From contig NZ_JABBNC010000012.1 in the NCBI RefSeq assembly GCF_012933445.1, forward strand, positions 1 through 64,000: a stretch of DNA of 64,000 nucleotides, written 5' to 3'. The notes below the pieces were generated by a model. That model was not told the DNA's origin. It did not search any database and worked only from the letters and a program-made list of their open reading frames with translations. The stretch comes from Actinoplanes sp. TBRC 11911 (GTDB taxonomy: Bacteria; Actinomycetota; Actinomycetes; Mycobacteriales; Micromonosporaceae). Within the stretch, counting starts at the first letter, position 1. Every line of letters starts with the position of its first letter. A program made the position numbers and the translations under genes. Shown here one piece after another: positions 31,939-39,576 of this stretch.

Positions 31939-33597
31939 TTACTGCGCCTCCAGGTAACGATGGACCAGCGTGACGGCCATCGCGCCCTCGCCGACCGCCG
32001 AGGCCACCCGTTTGACCGAGTTGGCCCGGACGTCGCCGGCGGCGAAGATGCCGGGAACACTGCACTCGAGGTAGAACGGATCCCGGTCCCGATCCCATCC
32101 CTTCGGGCGTGTTCCGTTCGTCAACAGATCCGGACCCGTGTAGACGAAGCCACGACCGTCCCGGGCGACCGTTTCGCCAAGCCAGTCGGTACGCGGCTCG
32201 GCACCGATGAACACGAAGAGGGCACCGCATTCCACGGTCACCTCCCGGTTGTCTTTGTTGTCACAGATCGTAATCGCCTGGAGGTGCCCGTCGCCCACCG
32301 CACTGATCACCTCGCAGCGGGTGCGGACCCGGACGTTCTCCGTCCGGTTGAGCTGCTGGATGAGGTAGTACGACATCGACGACTCGAGCGAATCGCCCCG
32401 GACGAGCAGGGTGACCGATTTGGCGTACCGGGAGAAGAAGAGCGCGGCCTGACCGGCCGAGTTGGCACCGCCGACGATGTAGACGTCGGCGCCGGCGCAG
32501 GCCGGGCCCTCGGTGGCGGCCGAGCCGTAGTAGACGCCGGAGCCGGTCAGCTCCTCGACGCCGCTGGCCGCGAGCGGCCGGTACGCGACGCCGGTGGCGA
32601 GCACTATCGAATGCGCCGAAACCTCCCCGCCGTCACCGAACGTGAGCGTGCGGGCCGAGCCGTCCAGCCGCAGGCCGGTCACCTCGCGCGTGTTGAGCAC
32701 CTCGGCGTCGAACTTGCCGGCCTGGCGACGGGCACGCTCGGTGAGCTGAGCACCGGAGACGCCGTCCGGGAAGCCCAGATAGTTCTCGATGCGCGAGCTC
32801 TGCCCGGCCTGCCCGCCCATCGCGCTGCGCTCGACCAGCAGCGTCCTGAGGCCCTCGGACGCGCCGTAGACCGCGGCGCCGAGCCCGGCCGGCCCGCCGC
32901 CCACGATGATCAGGTCGTAGAAGTCGCGGACCGGCGCGGTGGCCAGCCCGGCCGCCTCGGCCACCTCGGTGGTGGACGGCTGCGCCATGGCCCGCCCGTC
33001 GGCGGTGACCACCAGCGGGATCGACTCGGGGCCCACCCCGGCGGCCTCCAGCAGGCGGCGGCCCTCCGGCTCGTCGGCGGCGAGCCATTTGTACGGCACG
33101 AGGTTGCGCGCCAGGAAGTCGCGGATCTGGTACGACGGCTCGCTCCAGCGGTGCCCGACGACGCGGATGTCCTCGAGCTCGCGGTCGCCGGTGGCGTCCC
33201 ACGCGTCGAGCAGCGCGTCGATCACCGGGTAGAGCTTCTCCTCCGGCGGGTCCCACGGCTTGAGCAGGTAGTGGTCGACGTCGACCACGTTGATGGCCTG
33301 GATCGCGGCGTCGGTGTCGGCGTACGCGGTGAGCAGGGCCCGCCGCGCGTTGGGGAACAGGTCCATCGCCTGTTCCAGGAACTCGATGCCGTTCATCTGC
33401 GGCATCCGGTAGTCGGCGAGCATGACAGCGACGCGGCCGCCACGCAGCTTGATCTCCTTCAGCGCGTCGAGCGCCTCGGCGGCCGAGGAGGCGCGCAGGA
33501 TGCGGTACTCCTCGCCGTACTTGCGACGCAGGTCCCGGGCGATCGCCCGGGAGACCGACGGATCGTCGTCGACGGTGAGGATCGCGGGGTGGCCCAT
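31939..33597 (-). CDS. Receiver domain fused to thioredoxin-reductase-like flavoprotein
   Basis: 552 residues. Residues 5-125 are a complete receiver: acidic Asp10-Asp12, phospho-acceptor Asp62 (MLADYRMP), Thr90 and Lys113 (LLKPW). Residues 140-225 look like a glutaredoxin-type domain (DFLARNLVPYKW, IPLVV) without cysteines at the CxxC place. Residues 228-552 are an FAD/NADPH oxidoreductase (IIVGGGPAGLGAA; YIVGGANSAGQAA; GIFAAGDVR). Where thioredoxin reductase has CATC this protein reads SAATE, so it cannot do the normal disulfide reaction. It is a two-component output that is an enzyme rather than a DNA-binding protein. NCBI names a family 'fused response regulator/thioredoxin-disulfide reductase'; this is a member. 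Confidence 0.9.
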   Translation of the reverse strand: MGHPAILTVDDDPSVSRAIARDLRRKYGEEYRILRASSAAEALDALKEIKLRGGRVAVMLADYRMPQMNGIEFLEQAMDLFPNARRALLTAYADTDAAIQAINVVDVDHYLLKPWDPPEEKLYPVIDALLDAWDATGDRELEDIRVVGHRWSEPSYQIRDFLARNLVPYKWLAADEPEGRRLLEAAGVGPESIPLVVTADGRAMAQPSTTEVAEAAGLATAPVRDFYDLIIVGGGPAGLGAAVYGASEGLRTLLVERSAMGGQAGQSSRIENYLGFPDGVSGAQLTERARRQAGKFDAEVLNTREVTGLRLDGSARTLTFGDGGEVSAHSIVLATGVAYRPLAASGVEELTGSGVYYGSAATEGPACAGADVYIVGGANSAGQAALFFSRYAKSVTLLVRGDSLESSMSYYLIQQLNRTENVRVRTRCEVISAVGDGHLQAITICDNKDNREVTVECGALFVFIGAEPRTDWLGETVARDGRGFVYTGPDLLTNGTRPKGWDRDRDPFYLECSVPGIFAAGDVRANSVKRVASAVGEGAMAVTLVHRYLEAQ

Positions 33598-33606
33598 GTT
33601 GTTACC

Positions 33607-34776
33607 TCAGCTGTGAGAGTTGGGGTCGGCCAGCAGGTCGGAATACTCCGGGTGACGGTCCAGGAAGCCGATGACGAAGGGGCAGGACGCGACGACAGCG
33701 GTCTGGCGATTGCGCGCGTCGGCCAGCGCCGCGGTGGCCAGCCGGCTGGCGAATCCCTGCCCGGCGAAGGGCTGCTCGATCTCGGTGTGCATCAGCTCGA
33801 CCTGCGTGCCGTGCCGCCGGTAGTGCAGCACGCCGGCCACCTCGCCGCCGATGATCAGCTGATACTGCTGCTGCTCGAAGCTGTCCACGACGAACGCGTC
33901 GGACGCGTCCGGCACGCCCACCTGAGCGCTGCCCTCGACCCGAAGTTTACGGCGGGCCCGTTCGTAGAACGAGGTGTGCCCGAGCCGGACCACCTGCGCG
34001 GCGGCCGGGATCGGCTCGATGGTGAGCCGGTCGTCGGGCCCGGCGTAGCCCTCGATGATGCCGTCCACCTCGATGGCCAGCCGGCCGCTGCCGAAGAGAA
34101 CGTCCAGCTCCAGGCGCTCCTGCATGGCGAGCATGAGGGGCCGGTTGAAGGACGAGTGGGCCGCCGCGGCGGTGACGATCAGGCCCTCGACGTTGGGCGA
34201 GACGATCGGGCCGCCGGCCGAGAACGAGTACGCCGTGGAGCCCGTCGGTGTGGCCACGATCACAGCGTCGGCCGCGTAGTTGACGAAGTTTTTGCCCTCG
34301 ACCGAGATGCCGACCGCGGCGAGGCCGTCACCCGGCACACGCACCAGGGCGATGTCGTTGAACGCCGAGACGTCCTTGCCGTCCGGCAGGGTCGTCCGGA
34401 CCGCCGTCCGCGGTTCGATGGTGAAGTTGTGCTCGTCGATGGCCGACAGGGCCTCGCTGAGGTCGGGCAGATCGACCTCGGCGAGGAAGCCGAGACGGCC
34501 CACGTTGACCCCGAGCACCGGCGTCTTGCGGCCCTCGACCAGCCGCATCGTGCGCAGCATCGTGCCGTCGCCGCCGAGGCTGACCAGCAGCCCGGCGCGC
34601 TCGATCATCTCTTCCTGCGTCACCGCGATCGCGTCGCACTCGATCCGGTTGATCTCGTCGTGCAGGCCCAGCACGGTCACGTCACGCCGCGCCGCCCAGG
34701 TCACGATCGCGTCGATCGCCGCGCCGCAGTCGCGCCGCGGGTGCAGCACCAACCCGACGACCTTGACCATGCCCAT
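33607..34776 (-). CDS. nadK: NAD kinase fused to a GNAT-type acetyltransferase domain
   Basis: 389 residues. Residues 1-290 are an NAD kinase: LGGDGTMLR (68-76, catalytic GGDGT), FNDIALVR, and the glycine-rich ATPTGSTAYSFSAGGP segment; it makes NADP from NAD and ATP. Residues 300-389 match the small YjdJ-like acetyltransferase domain (HTEIEQPFAGQGFASRLATA, ASCPFVIGFLDRHPEY). The frame is continuous, so this is a true fusion. I chose ATG at 34776; ATG at 34770 is also possible, and the frame extends further with no support. It begins the operon that ends in the receiver-flavoprotein and the histidine kinase; the NADP it makes could feed the flavoprotein. Confidence 0.9.
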   Translation of the reverse strand: MGMVKVVGLVLHPRRDCGAAIDAIVTWAARRDVTVLGLHDEINRIECDAIAVTQEEMIERAGLLVSLGGDGTMLRTMRLVEGRKTPVLGVNVGRLGFLAEVDLPDLSEALSAIDEHNFTIEPRTAVRTTLPDGKDVSAFNDIALVRVPGDGLAAVGISVEGKNFVNYAADAVIVATPTGSTAYSFSAGGPIVSPNVEGLIVTAAAAHSSFNRPLMLAMQERLELDVLFGSGRLAIEVDGIIEGYAGPDDRLTIEPIPAAAQVVRLGHTSFYERARRKLRVEGSAQVGVPDASDAFVVDSFEQQQYQLIIGGEVAGVLHYRRHGTQVELMHTEIEQPFAGQGFASRLATAALADARNRQTAVVASCPFVIGFLDRHPEYSDLLADPNSHS

Positions 34777-34920
34777 GACCGCTACCCCACCAATCTCGCG
34801 CACGCACGGAAAGCACCAGCCTCGCACGTCGCGCCGGGTGTCCGCGAGTTCGGGCGACCGAACGCACGTCAATGGTTCCCGGCCGGTTTCACGGCGAAAG
34901 GTTGACGACCGAAGCACCAG

Positions 34921-34977
34921 CTTGACGCGGCCACGTTTCCGGATGATGGCCGAGGTGTGACCAGTGTTACGCGGCGG
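34921..34977. repeat. Dispersed 57-bp repeat, copy A
   Basis: Matches 41407-41463 at 45 of 57 positions without gaps. The best conserved parts are TGACGC, GTTTCC, ATGGCCG and TGTTACGCG. It overlaps the stop codon of the DUF305-like gene and lies 145 bp upstream of the NAD kinase gene. Confidence 0.65.
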
Positions 34978-35533
34978 CGGCGAGTTGACGCAGAGCCGCG
35001 TCGCAGTCGGTCGCGATGCGGGTGGCCAAGGCGCGGGTGTCCGGGTCGGTGCCGGCCTTCTGCTCGTCCTGGGCCAGCCGGCGGCTCTGTTCGAGGTAGG
35101 TCCGGAGCTGTTCGCCGACTGCCCGGTCGAAGCCCGGGCCGGTGAGAGTCGCGAGCCGGGTCACCTCGTCGGCGGGTATCAGGCCCGGCATGAGCATGCC
35201 CTCGTGCGGGTTCGCCGAGGGCAGGCCGGCCCGGTCGTGCAGGGAGTGCAGCGTGGTGAGCCCGGCCGTGGCGGAGGCCTGCACCTCCGCGCTCAGCTTC
35301 GTCAGCGCCGGTTCGCCGCTGCGGGCCGGCACCAGCGCCAGCAGTGGCAGGACCTGATCGTTCATGGCGATGTTGATCTCGATCCAGGCCAGGTCGGTGC
35401 CGCCGAAGGTGGCGGAGACGGCGACGGAAGCGGCCGGGACCACCTCGGGGGCGGCGGCCGCCCGGTGGGTGCACCCGGCGGTGGCCGGCAGGAGCGCTGT
35501 GGCGATGAGCAGCGCCGCGAATTTTGGTCTCAC
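34967..35533 (-). CDS. DUF305-like lipoprotein without the usual histidines
   Basis: 188 residues. The N-terminus VRPKFAALLIATALLPATAGC is a lipoprotein signal with lipobox ATAGC. The body follows the DUF305 layout (two helical repeats; MPGLIPADEVTRLATLTGPGFDRA is the recognisable middle), but the two HH metal-type pairs of DUF305 are replaced (MNDQVL and EQSRRL). GTG at 35533 places the signal right at the N-terminus; the frame is open to 35650. It is divergent from the ferric-reductase-like gene. Function of the family is poorly known. Confidence 0.72.
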   Translation of the reverse strand: MRPKFAALLIATALLPATAGCTHRAAAAPEVVPAASVAVSATFGGTDLAWIEINIAMNDQVLPLLALVPARSGEPALTKLSAEVQASATAGLTTLHSLHDRAGLPSANPHEGMLMPGLIPADEVTRLATLTGPGFDRAVGEQLRTYLEQSRRLAQDEQKAGTDPDTRALATRIATDCDAALRQLAAAA

Positions 35534-35670
35534 TCGTGGCTCGCTTCGGTTGCCGGAACACGACGATTCGCGCCATGGAGTATGCGCAGTCGAATACCCG
35601 CGGATCAACCGGTGGCGAAAAGAAAATGGAATGACTTCGCCGGATAACACAAAATCGCGAAACCGAGGGA

Positions 35671-37014
35671 ATGTTCACGGAACCTCCCGGCCGGCGGGCC
35701 GGATTTGTAGGTTCGGTCGCCGTGCGGCTCGCGATCAAAACGGTGGCGGCGGGCAGTCTGCTCGCCGTCGTCCTGTTCTGGCTGGCCGGACGCGACGCCG
35801 CTCCGGCCGGCGCCGCGGGGTACGGCCGGCTGGCCGCGCTCGCCTGCACCGACCTCCTGCTGCTGCAGGTGCTGCTGATGGCCCGGATCCCGTGGGTCGA
35901 GGCGGCGGTCGGGCAGGACACGCTTTCCCGTTGGCACCGCTGGACCGGGGTGACCTCGTTCCTGCTGCTGCTCGCGCACATCGTGCTCGCCCTCGGCGGG
36001 GACCCGGTGGTGCGGGTGTGGCAGTTGCTGTCCGCGTACCCAAGCATGGTTTTGGCTGTGTTTGCCCTGGCCGCGCTGGTGCTGATCATGGCGACCTCGG
36101 CGCGGCGGGTGCGGCGCCACATGCGGTACGAGAAGTGGCACCTGCTGCATCTCTACGCCTACCTGGGGATCGGCCTCGCGGTGCCGCACGAGCTCCTGCT
36201 GGGCGACGACTTCCGCGGGCCGGCGGCACGGTTCGCGGGCTGGTCGGCCTACGTCGTGGTGGCCGGCGCGGTGCTGGTCTTCCGGCTCGGGATGCCGGTC
36301 TGGCGCACGGTGCGGCACCGGCTGGTGGTCGACCGGGTCACCCCGGAGGCGCCGGGTCTGGTCTCGGTCTACCTGACCGGCCGGCAACTGGACCGGCTGC
36401 CGGCGCGGGCCGGGCAGTACTTCGTCTGGCGGTTCCTGGACGGGCACGGCGCGCTGCACGGGAACCCGTTCTCGCTGTCCGGCTCGCCGCGCCACGGGGG
36501 CCTGCGGATCACCGTGAAAGCCGTGGGGGACGGCAGCGCCCGGGTGGCCGCGCTCCGACCCGGCACCCGGGTGCTGATCGAGGGACCGTACGGGCGGATG
36601 ACCGCGGCGAACTACGGCGGCGGGCCGGTGACCATGCTCGGCTGCGGGGTCGGCGTGACACCGCTGCTCGCGCTGCTCTGGGACCTGCCGTACGACTACG
36701 GGACGGCCACCCTGGTCTATCGCACCCGGCACGCGCACGACGTGGCCTTCGTGGACGAGCTGGAGTGGCTGGCGCATCGCCGGGGCGTACGGCTGGTGCT
36801 GCTGGTCGGGCCGCGGGCCGCGCCGGACTCGTGGCTGCCGGCCGGGTACGCCGACTACACCGACGTCGAGGCCCTGCGTGAACTGGCACCGGACATCGCC
36901 CGGCACGACGTCTACGTCTGCGGCCCGGACGCGTGGGCCGCGGCCGTGCTGCGGTCCGTGGGCGAGACCGGGGTGGCGCCCGGCCGGCTGCACCGGGAGA
37001 GCTTCGCCTGGTAA
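35671..37014 (+). CDS. Ferric-reductase-like transmembrane flavoprotein
   Basis: 447 residues. The first 210 residues hold six membrane helices with heme-ligand-type histidines (LSRWHRWTG, LLLAHIV, YEKWHLLHLYAY). The cytoplasmic C-terminal half is a ferredoxin-reductase module: ARAGQYFVWRF and HGNPFSLSGSP bind FAD, and MLGCGVGVTPLLALLW and VYVCGPDAW bind NAD(P)H. It passes electrons from NAD(P)H across the membrane, to ferric iron or another acceptor. The domain order is that of the YedZ/Fre and NOX-like family. Start ATG at 35671; GTG at 35719 is possible. Divergent from the DUF305-like gene. Confidence 0.9.
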   Translation: MFTEPPGRRAGFVGSVAVRLAIKTVAAGSLLAVVLFWLAGRDAAPAGAAGYGRLAALACTDLLLLQVLLMARIPWVEAAVGQDTLSRWHRWTGVTSFLLLLAHIVLALGGDPVVRVWQLLSAYPSMVLAVFALAALVLIMATSARRVRRHMRYEKWHLLHLYAYLGIGLAVPHELLLGDDFRGPAARFAGWSAYVVVAGAVLVFRLGMPVWRTVRHRLVVDRVTPEAPGLVSVYLTGRQLDRLPARAGQYFVWRFLDGHGALHGNPFSLSGSPRHGGLRITVKAVGDGSARVAALRPGTRVLIEGPYGRMTAANYGGGPVTMLGCGVGVTPLLALLWDLPYDYGTATLVYRTRHAHDVAFVDELEWLAHRRGVRLVLLVGPRAAPDSWLPAGYADYTDVEALRELAPDIARHDVYVCGPDAWAAAVLRSVGETGVAPGRLHRESFAW

Positions 37015-37024
37015 CCGGAATTTG

Positions 37025-37041
37025 CTTAAGAAGGTCTTAAG
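37025..37041. promoter_or_regulatory. CTTAAG direct repeat / palindrome
   Basis: CTTAAG at 37025-37030 and again at 37036-37041, exactly 11 bp apart; the whole is also a palindrome CTTAAGA-AGG-TCTTAAG. Two half-sites one helical turn apart is the form of binding sites of OmpR/PhoB-type response regulators; the enterobacterial PmrA box uses the same half-site. It lies about 130 bp upstream of the DUF1996 gene. Confidence 0.5.
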
Positions 37042-37088
37042 GAACGGCGCGATAACGGTTTTTCCCGGCCCATTTTCCGCGCGCTTAT

Positions 37089-37109
37089 GGGTCTTTGGGC
37101 TCAAGACCC
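37089..37109. terminator. Hairpin downstream of ferric-reductase-like gene
   Basis: 7-bp perfect stem GGGTCTT with AAGACCC and 7-nt loop. It lies between the reductase stop (37014) and the next start (37173). No T-run on the plus strand, so it may be a leader hairpin of the DUF1996 gene instead. Confidence 0.4.
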
Positions 37110-37172
37110 GTGCCGTTCTTCTCACTACCGTTCTGCCGCGTACTCGATCTTCTTGCCAATGGAGAGATCCCG

Positions 37173-38762
37173 ATGAGATCCCGTTCCCTGTCCCTCCATC
37201 GCGCGCCACGATCACGGCGCCTGACGATGGCCGGCGTCGGCGTCGCACTGGCCGGTATCGCCGGCTGGTTCGTCTTCGGCAATCTGCTGTCGGCCGGTGC
37301 CGACGAGATTTCCCTTTCCAAGGGCAAGCCGGTGACCGCCTCGTCGGTCGAGCAACGCGCCTTCCCGGCCGAGGCCGTGGTCGACGGCGACGACAAGACC
37401 CGCTGGTCCAGCGCCTTCGCCGATCCGCAGTGGATCCAGATCGACCTCGGCGCCTCGTCGGCCATCGACCGGGTGGTGCTGAACTGGGAACGGTCGTCGG
37501 CCAAGGCGTTCCAGATCCAGGTGTCGCCGGACGCGAAGACCTGGAACACGGTGTACCAGACCAGCACCGGCACCGGCGGCGTCGAGACCCACACCATGAA
37601 CGCCACCGGCCGCTACGTGCGGATGTACGGCACCGCCCGTAACTCGCAGTACGGGTTCTCGCTGTTCGAGTTCCAGGTGTTCGGCAAGGCGGGCAGCGGC
37701 CCGGCCAGCTCGCCCAGCACGCAGCCCAGCTCCGGGTCCTCGTCCAGCGCGCCGGCGGGCACCCCGTCGAGCGCGCCGGCGAGCACCTCGACCGGCGCCC
37801 CGGCCACCACGCCGGCCGGCGCGCCGCCGACCTCCGGCAGCGGCAGCAGCGGCGGGGCCGGATGGATCATGGCGCCCAACCCGGTGACCAACGTCAAGCC
37901 GTCCCACGAGGTCCCGCCCAACAAGGGTGGATTCCACGAGTTCCAGGCGAACTGCTCGGTCAGCCGGACCAACCTCGGCGACGACCCGATCGTCTTCCCG
38001 GGGATGCCAGGCGCGTCGCACCTGCACACGTTCATGGGCAACACCACCACGAACGCGAACAGCACCGTCGAGTCGCTCTCGAAGGGGCAGACCACGTGCA
38101 AGGCCAAGGGTGACCTGTCCGCCTACTGGACGCCCACGCTTCTCAACGGCGACACCCCGGTCAACCAGGAGGGTCTGCAGACCATCTACTACAAGAGCGG
38201 CGTCAACGACTACCGGAGCGTCCAGCCGTTCCCGAAGGGCCTGCGGTTCGTCGTCGGCAACGCGAAGAACACCGACGCGGACAAGTTCCTCGCCGCCACC
38301 GAAGAAGGCTTCGAGTGCGGCGACAGCTACAAGAACAAGAACATTCCGCAGACCTGCTCGAGTGAGCGCAGCGTCAAGCTCAACATCCGATACCAGGCGC
38401 CGAGCTGCTGGGACGGCAAGCACCTGGACTCGCCGAACCACCAGGACCACATGGCCTACCCGATCGACACCCACACCGCCGCCGGGATGGTCTGCCCGGA
38501 CGACCACCCGGTCGCGGTGCCGAAACTGGAGTTCAAGATGGCGTGGCCGGTCAACGGCGACATGTCGAAGGTGCACTTCTCGAGTGGCGCCGGCCCGACG
38601 TTCCACTACGACTTCTTCAACGCCTGGGACGACAAGACCCTCGCCGCGATGATCAAGGGCTGCATCAACGCGGCCCGGCAGTGCGACGCTCAGGGTCACG
38701 ACGGCCGGGATGACCAGCAGCCCGCCCCGTACGTGCTGAACAAGGACTACCTCCTGCCGTAA
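37173..38762 (+). CDS. Secreted discoidin-DUF1996 protein
   Basis: 529 residues. An N-terminal membrane segment after a basic start (MRSRSLSLHRAPRSRR) acts as signal or anchor. A discoidin/F5-8-type carbohydrate-binding domain follows (about 45-170; WSSAFADPQWIQIDLG), then a Ser/Pro/Thr/Ala linker of some 60 residues, then a DUF1996 domain (about 235-529) with the family-typical DPIVFPGMPGASHLHTFMGN and four or more cysteines. DUF1996 occurs in fungi and actinomycetes beside glycan-binding modules, and its activity is unknown. ATG at 37173 with GGAGAG upstream. A CTTAAG double site lies upstream and a terminator follows. Confidence 0.88.
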   Translation: MRSRSLSLHRAPRSRRLTMAGVGVALAGIAGWFVFGNLLSAGADEISLSKGKPVTASSVEQRAFPAEAVVDGDDKTRWSSAFADPQWIQIDLGASSAIDRVVLNWERSSAKAFQIQVSPDAKTWNTVYQTSTGTGGVETHTMNATGRYVRMYGTARNSQYGFSLFEFQVFGKAGSGPASSPSTQPSSGSSSSAPAGTPSSAPASTSTGAPATTPAGAPPTSGSGSSGGAGWIMAPNPVTNVKPSHEVPPNKGGFHEFQANCSVSRTNLGDDPIVFPGMPGASHLHTFMGNTTTNANSTVESLSKGQTTCKAKGDLSAYWTPTLLNGDTPVNQEGLQTIYYKSGVNDYRSVQPFPKGLRFVVGNAKNTDADKFLAATEEGFECGDSYKNKNIPQTCSSERSVKLNIRYQAPSCWDGKHLDSPNHQDHMAYPIDTHTAAGMVCPDDHPVAVPKLEFKMAWPVNGDMSKVHFSSGAGPTFHYDFFNAWDDKTLAAMIKGCINAARQCDAQGHDGRDDQQPAPYVLNKDYLLP

Positions 38763-38774
38763 GTGTTGCCGGGC

Positions 38775-38815
38775 ACGAGGGGTGGGGCGGCTTCGCGGGC
38801 CGCTCCGCCCCTCGT
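38775..38815 (+). terminator. Terminator of the DUF1996 gene
   Basis: 16-nt arms (38775-38790 and 38800-38815) pair at 14 of 16 positions; starts 12 bp after the stop codon. Confidence 0.7.
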
Positions 38816-38874
38816 CGTATTGTCGACCCTTCCGGCCAAGCACAGCTTCCGGCCAGCGCGAATGAGGAGTGCCC

Positions 38875-39495
38875 GTGACCGACGGCATGTCGCCGGACAC
38901 CTCGCCGGGTCACCAGCCGCCCAGCCGCCGGCGAGGTCAATGGCCGAAGATCGCCGTGGTGGCGGCCGGCATCGCGGTCGCCACCGTTGCCGTGCCTCCC
39001 CTGATCACCCCGCACCACGATCCGCACCCGACGGCCTCGTCACCGGCCCGGCAGCCGGTCGCGATCGCCCCCTCGGTGCCGAGCGCGGCGCCGTCGGCCG
39101 CGGTCAGCTCCGCGGCCCGATTCACGCCGATCACGATCGAGGCGGAGGACCCGCGCAACACTTTGTCCGGTGGCGCCGCGACTACCACCTGCGGCACTTG
39201 CCGGGGCGGCGGCCGAGTCCGCTACATCTGCCTCACCTGCCGGGTGACCGTCCGCACCACGGTGCCGGTCGCCGGCCGGCGGACCGTGACCGTCGCGTAC
39301 GAGACCGACGGCGACCGGTCACTCAAGGTGAGCGTCAACGGCGCCCCGGCACGCACCTGGCAGGTGCGCGGCTCCGCCTGGACGACGCCGCATTCCTTTC
39401 GCTTCACCGCCGACCTGCCGGCCGGGCCGCTGCGACTGTCGCTCTACAACGACGAGTCGCCGGCTCCCGACGTCGACCAGGTCGTCATTTCCTGA
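38875..39495 (+). CDS. Membrane-anchored small carbohydrate-binding-like protein
   Basis: 206 residues. A basic stretch and one membrane helix (about residues 25-45, IAVVAAGIAVATVAVPPL) are followed by an Ala/Pro/Ser linker and one beta-rich domain of about 125 residues that starts ITIEAEDPRN and ends LYNDESPAPDVDQVVIS, the frame of CBM6/CBM35-type domains. Unusual are two CxxC pairs (CGTC and CLTC) 12 residues apart, which could form disulfides or bind a metal. I chose GTG at 38875, with GAGGAG about 5 nt upstream. Confidence 0.7.
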   Translation: MTDGMSPDTSPGHQPPSRRRGQWPKIAVVAAGIAVATVAVPPLITPHHDPHPTASSPARQPVAIAPSVPSAAPSAAVSSAARFTPITIEAEDPRNTLSGGAATTTCGTCRGGGRVRYICLTCRVTVRTTVPVAGRRTVTVAYETDGDRSLKVSVNGAPARTWQVRGSAWTTPHSFRFTADLPAGPLRLSLYNDESPAPDVDQVVIS

Positions 39496-39576
39496 CTGAA
39501 TTCCTCATGAAGCCGGTTACCGGTCCAGGTCCGGTTCCGGTAACCTGCGGCTGCGAATCGAGGGGCGGAGCAGTCG

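Noticed and set aside
31045..34905. 1286-codon plus-strand frame opposite the redox operon
   Set aside because: Same reason: it crosses three well-defined genes on the other strand and has no recognisable domain, only GC-driven composition.
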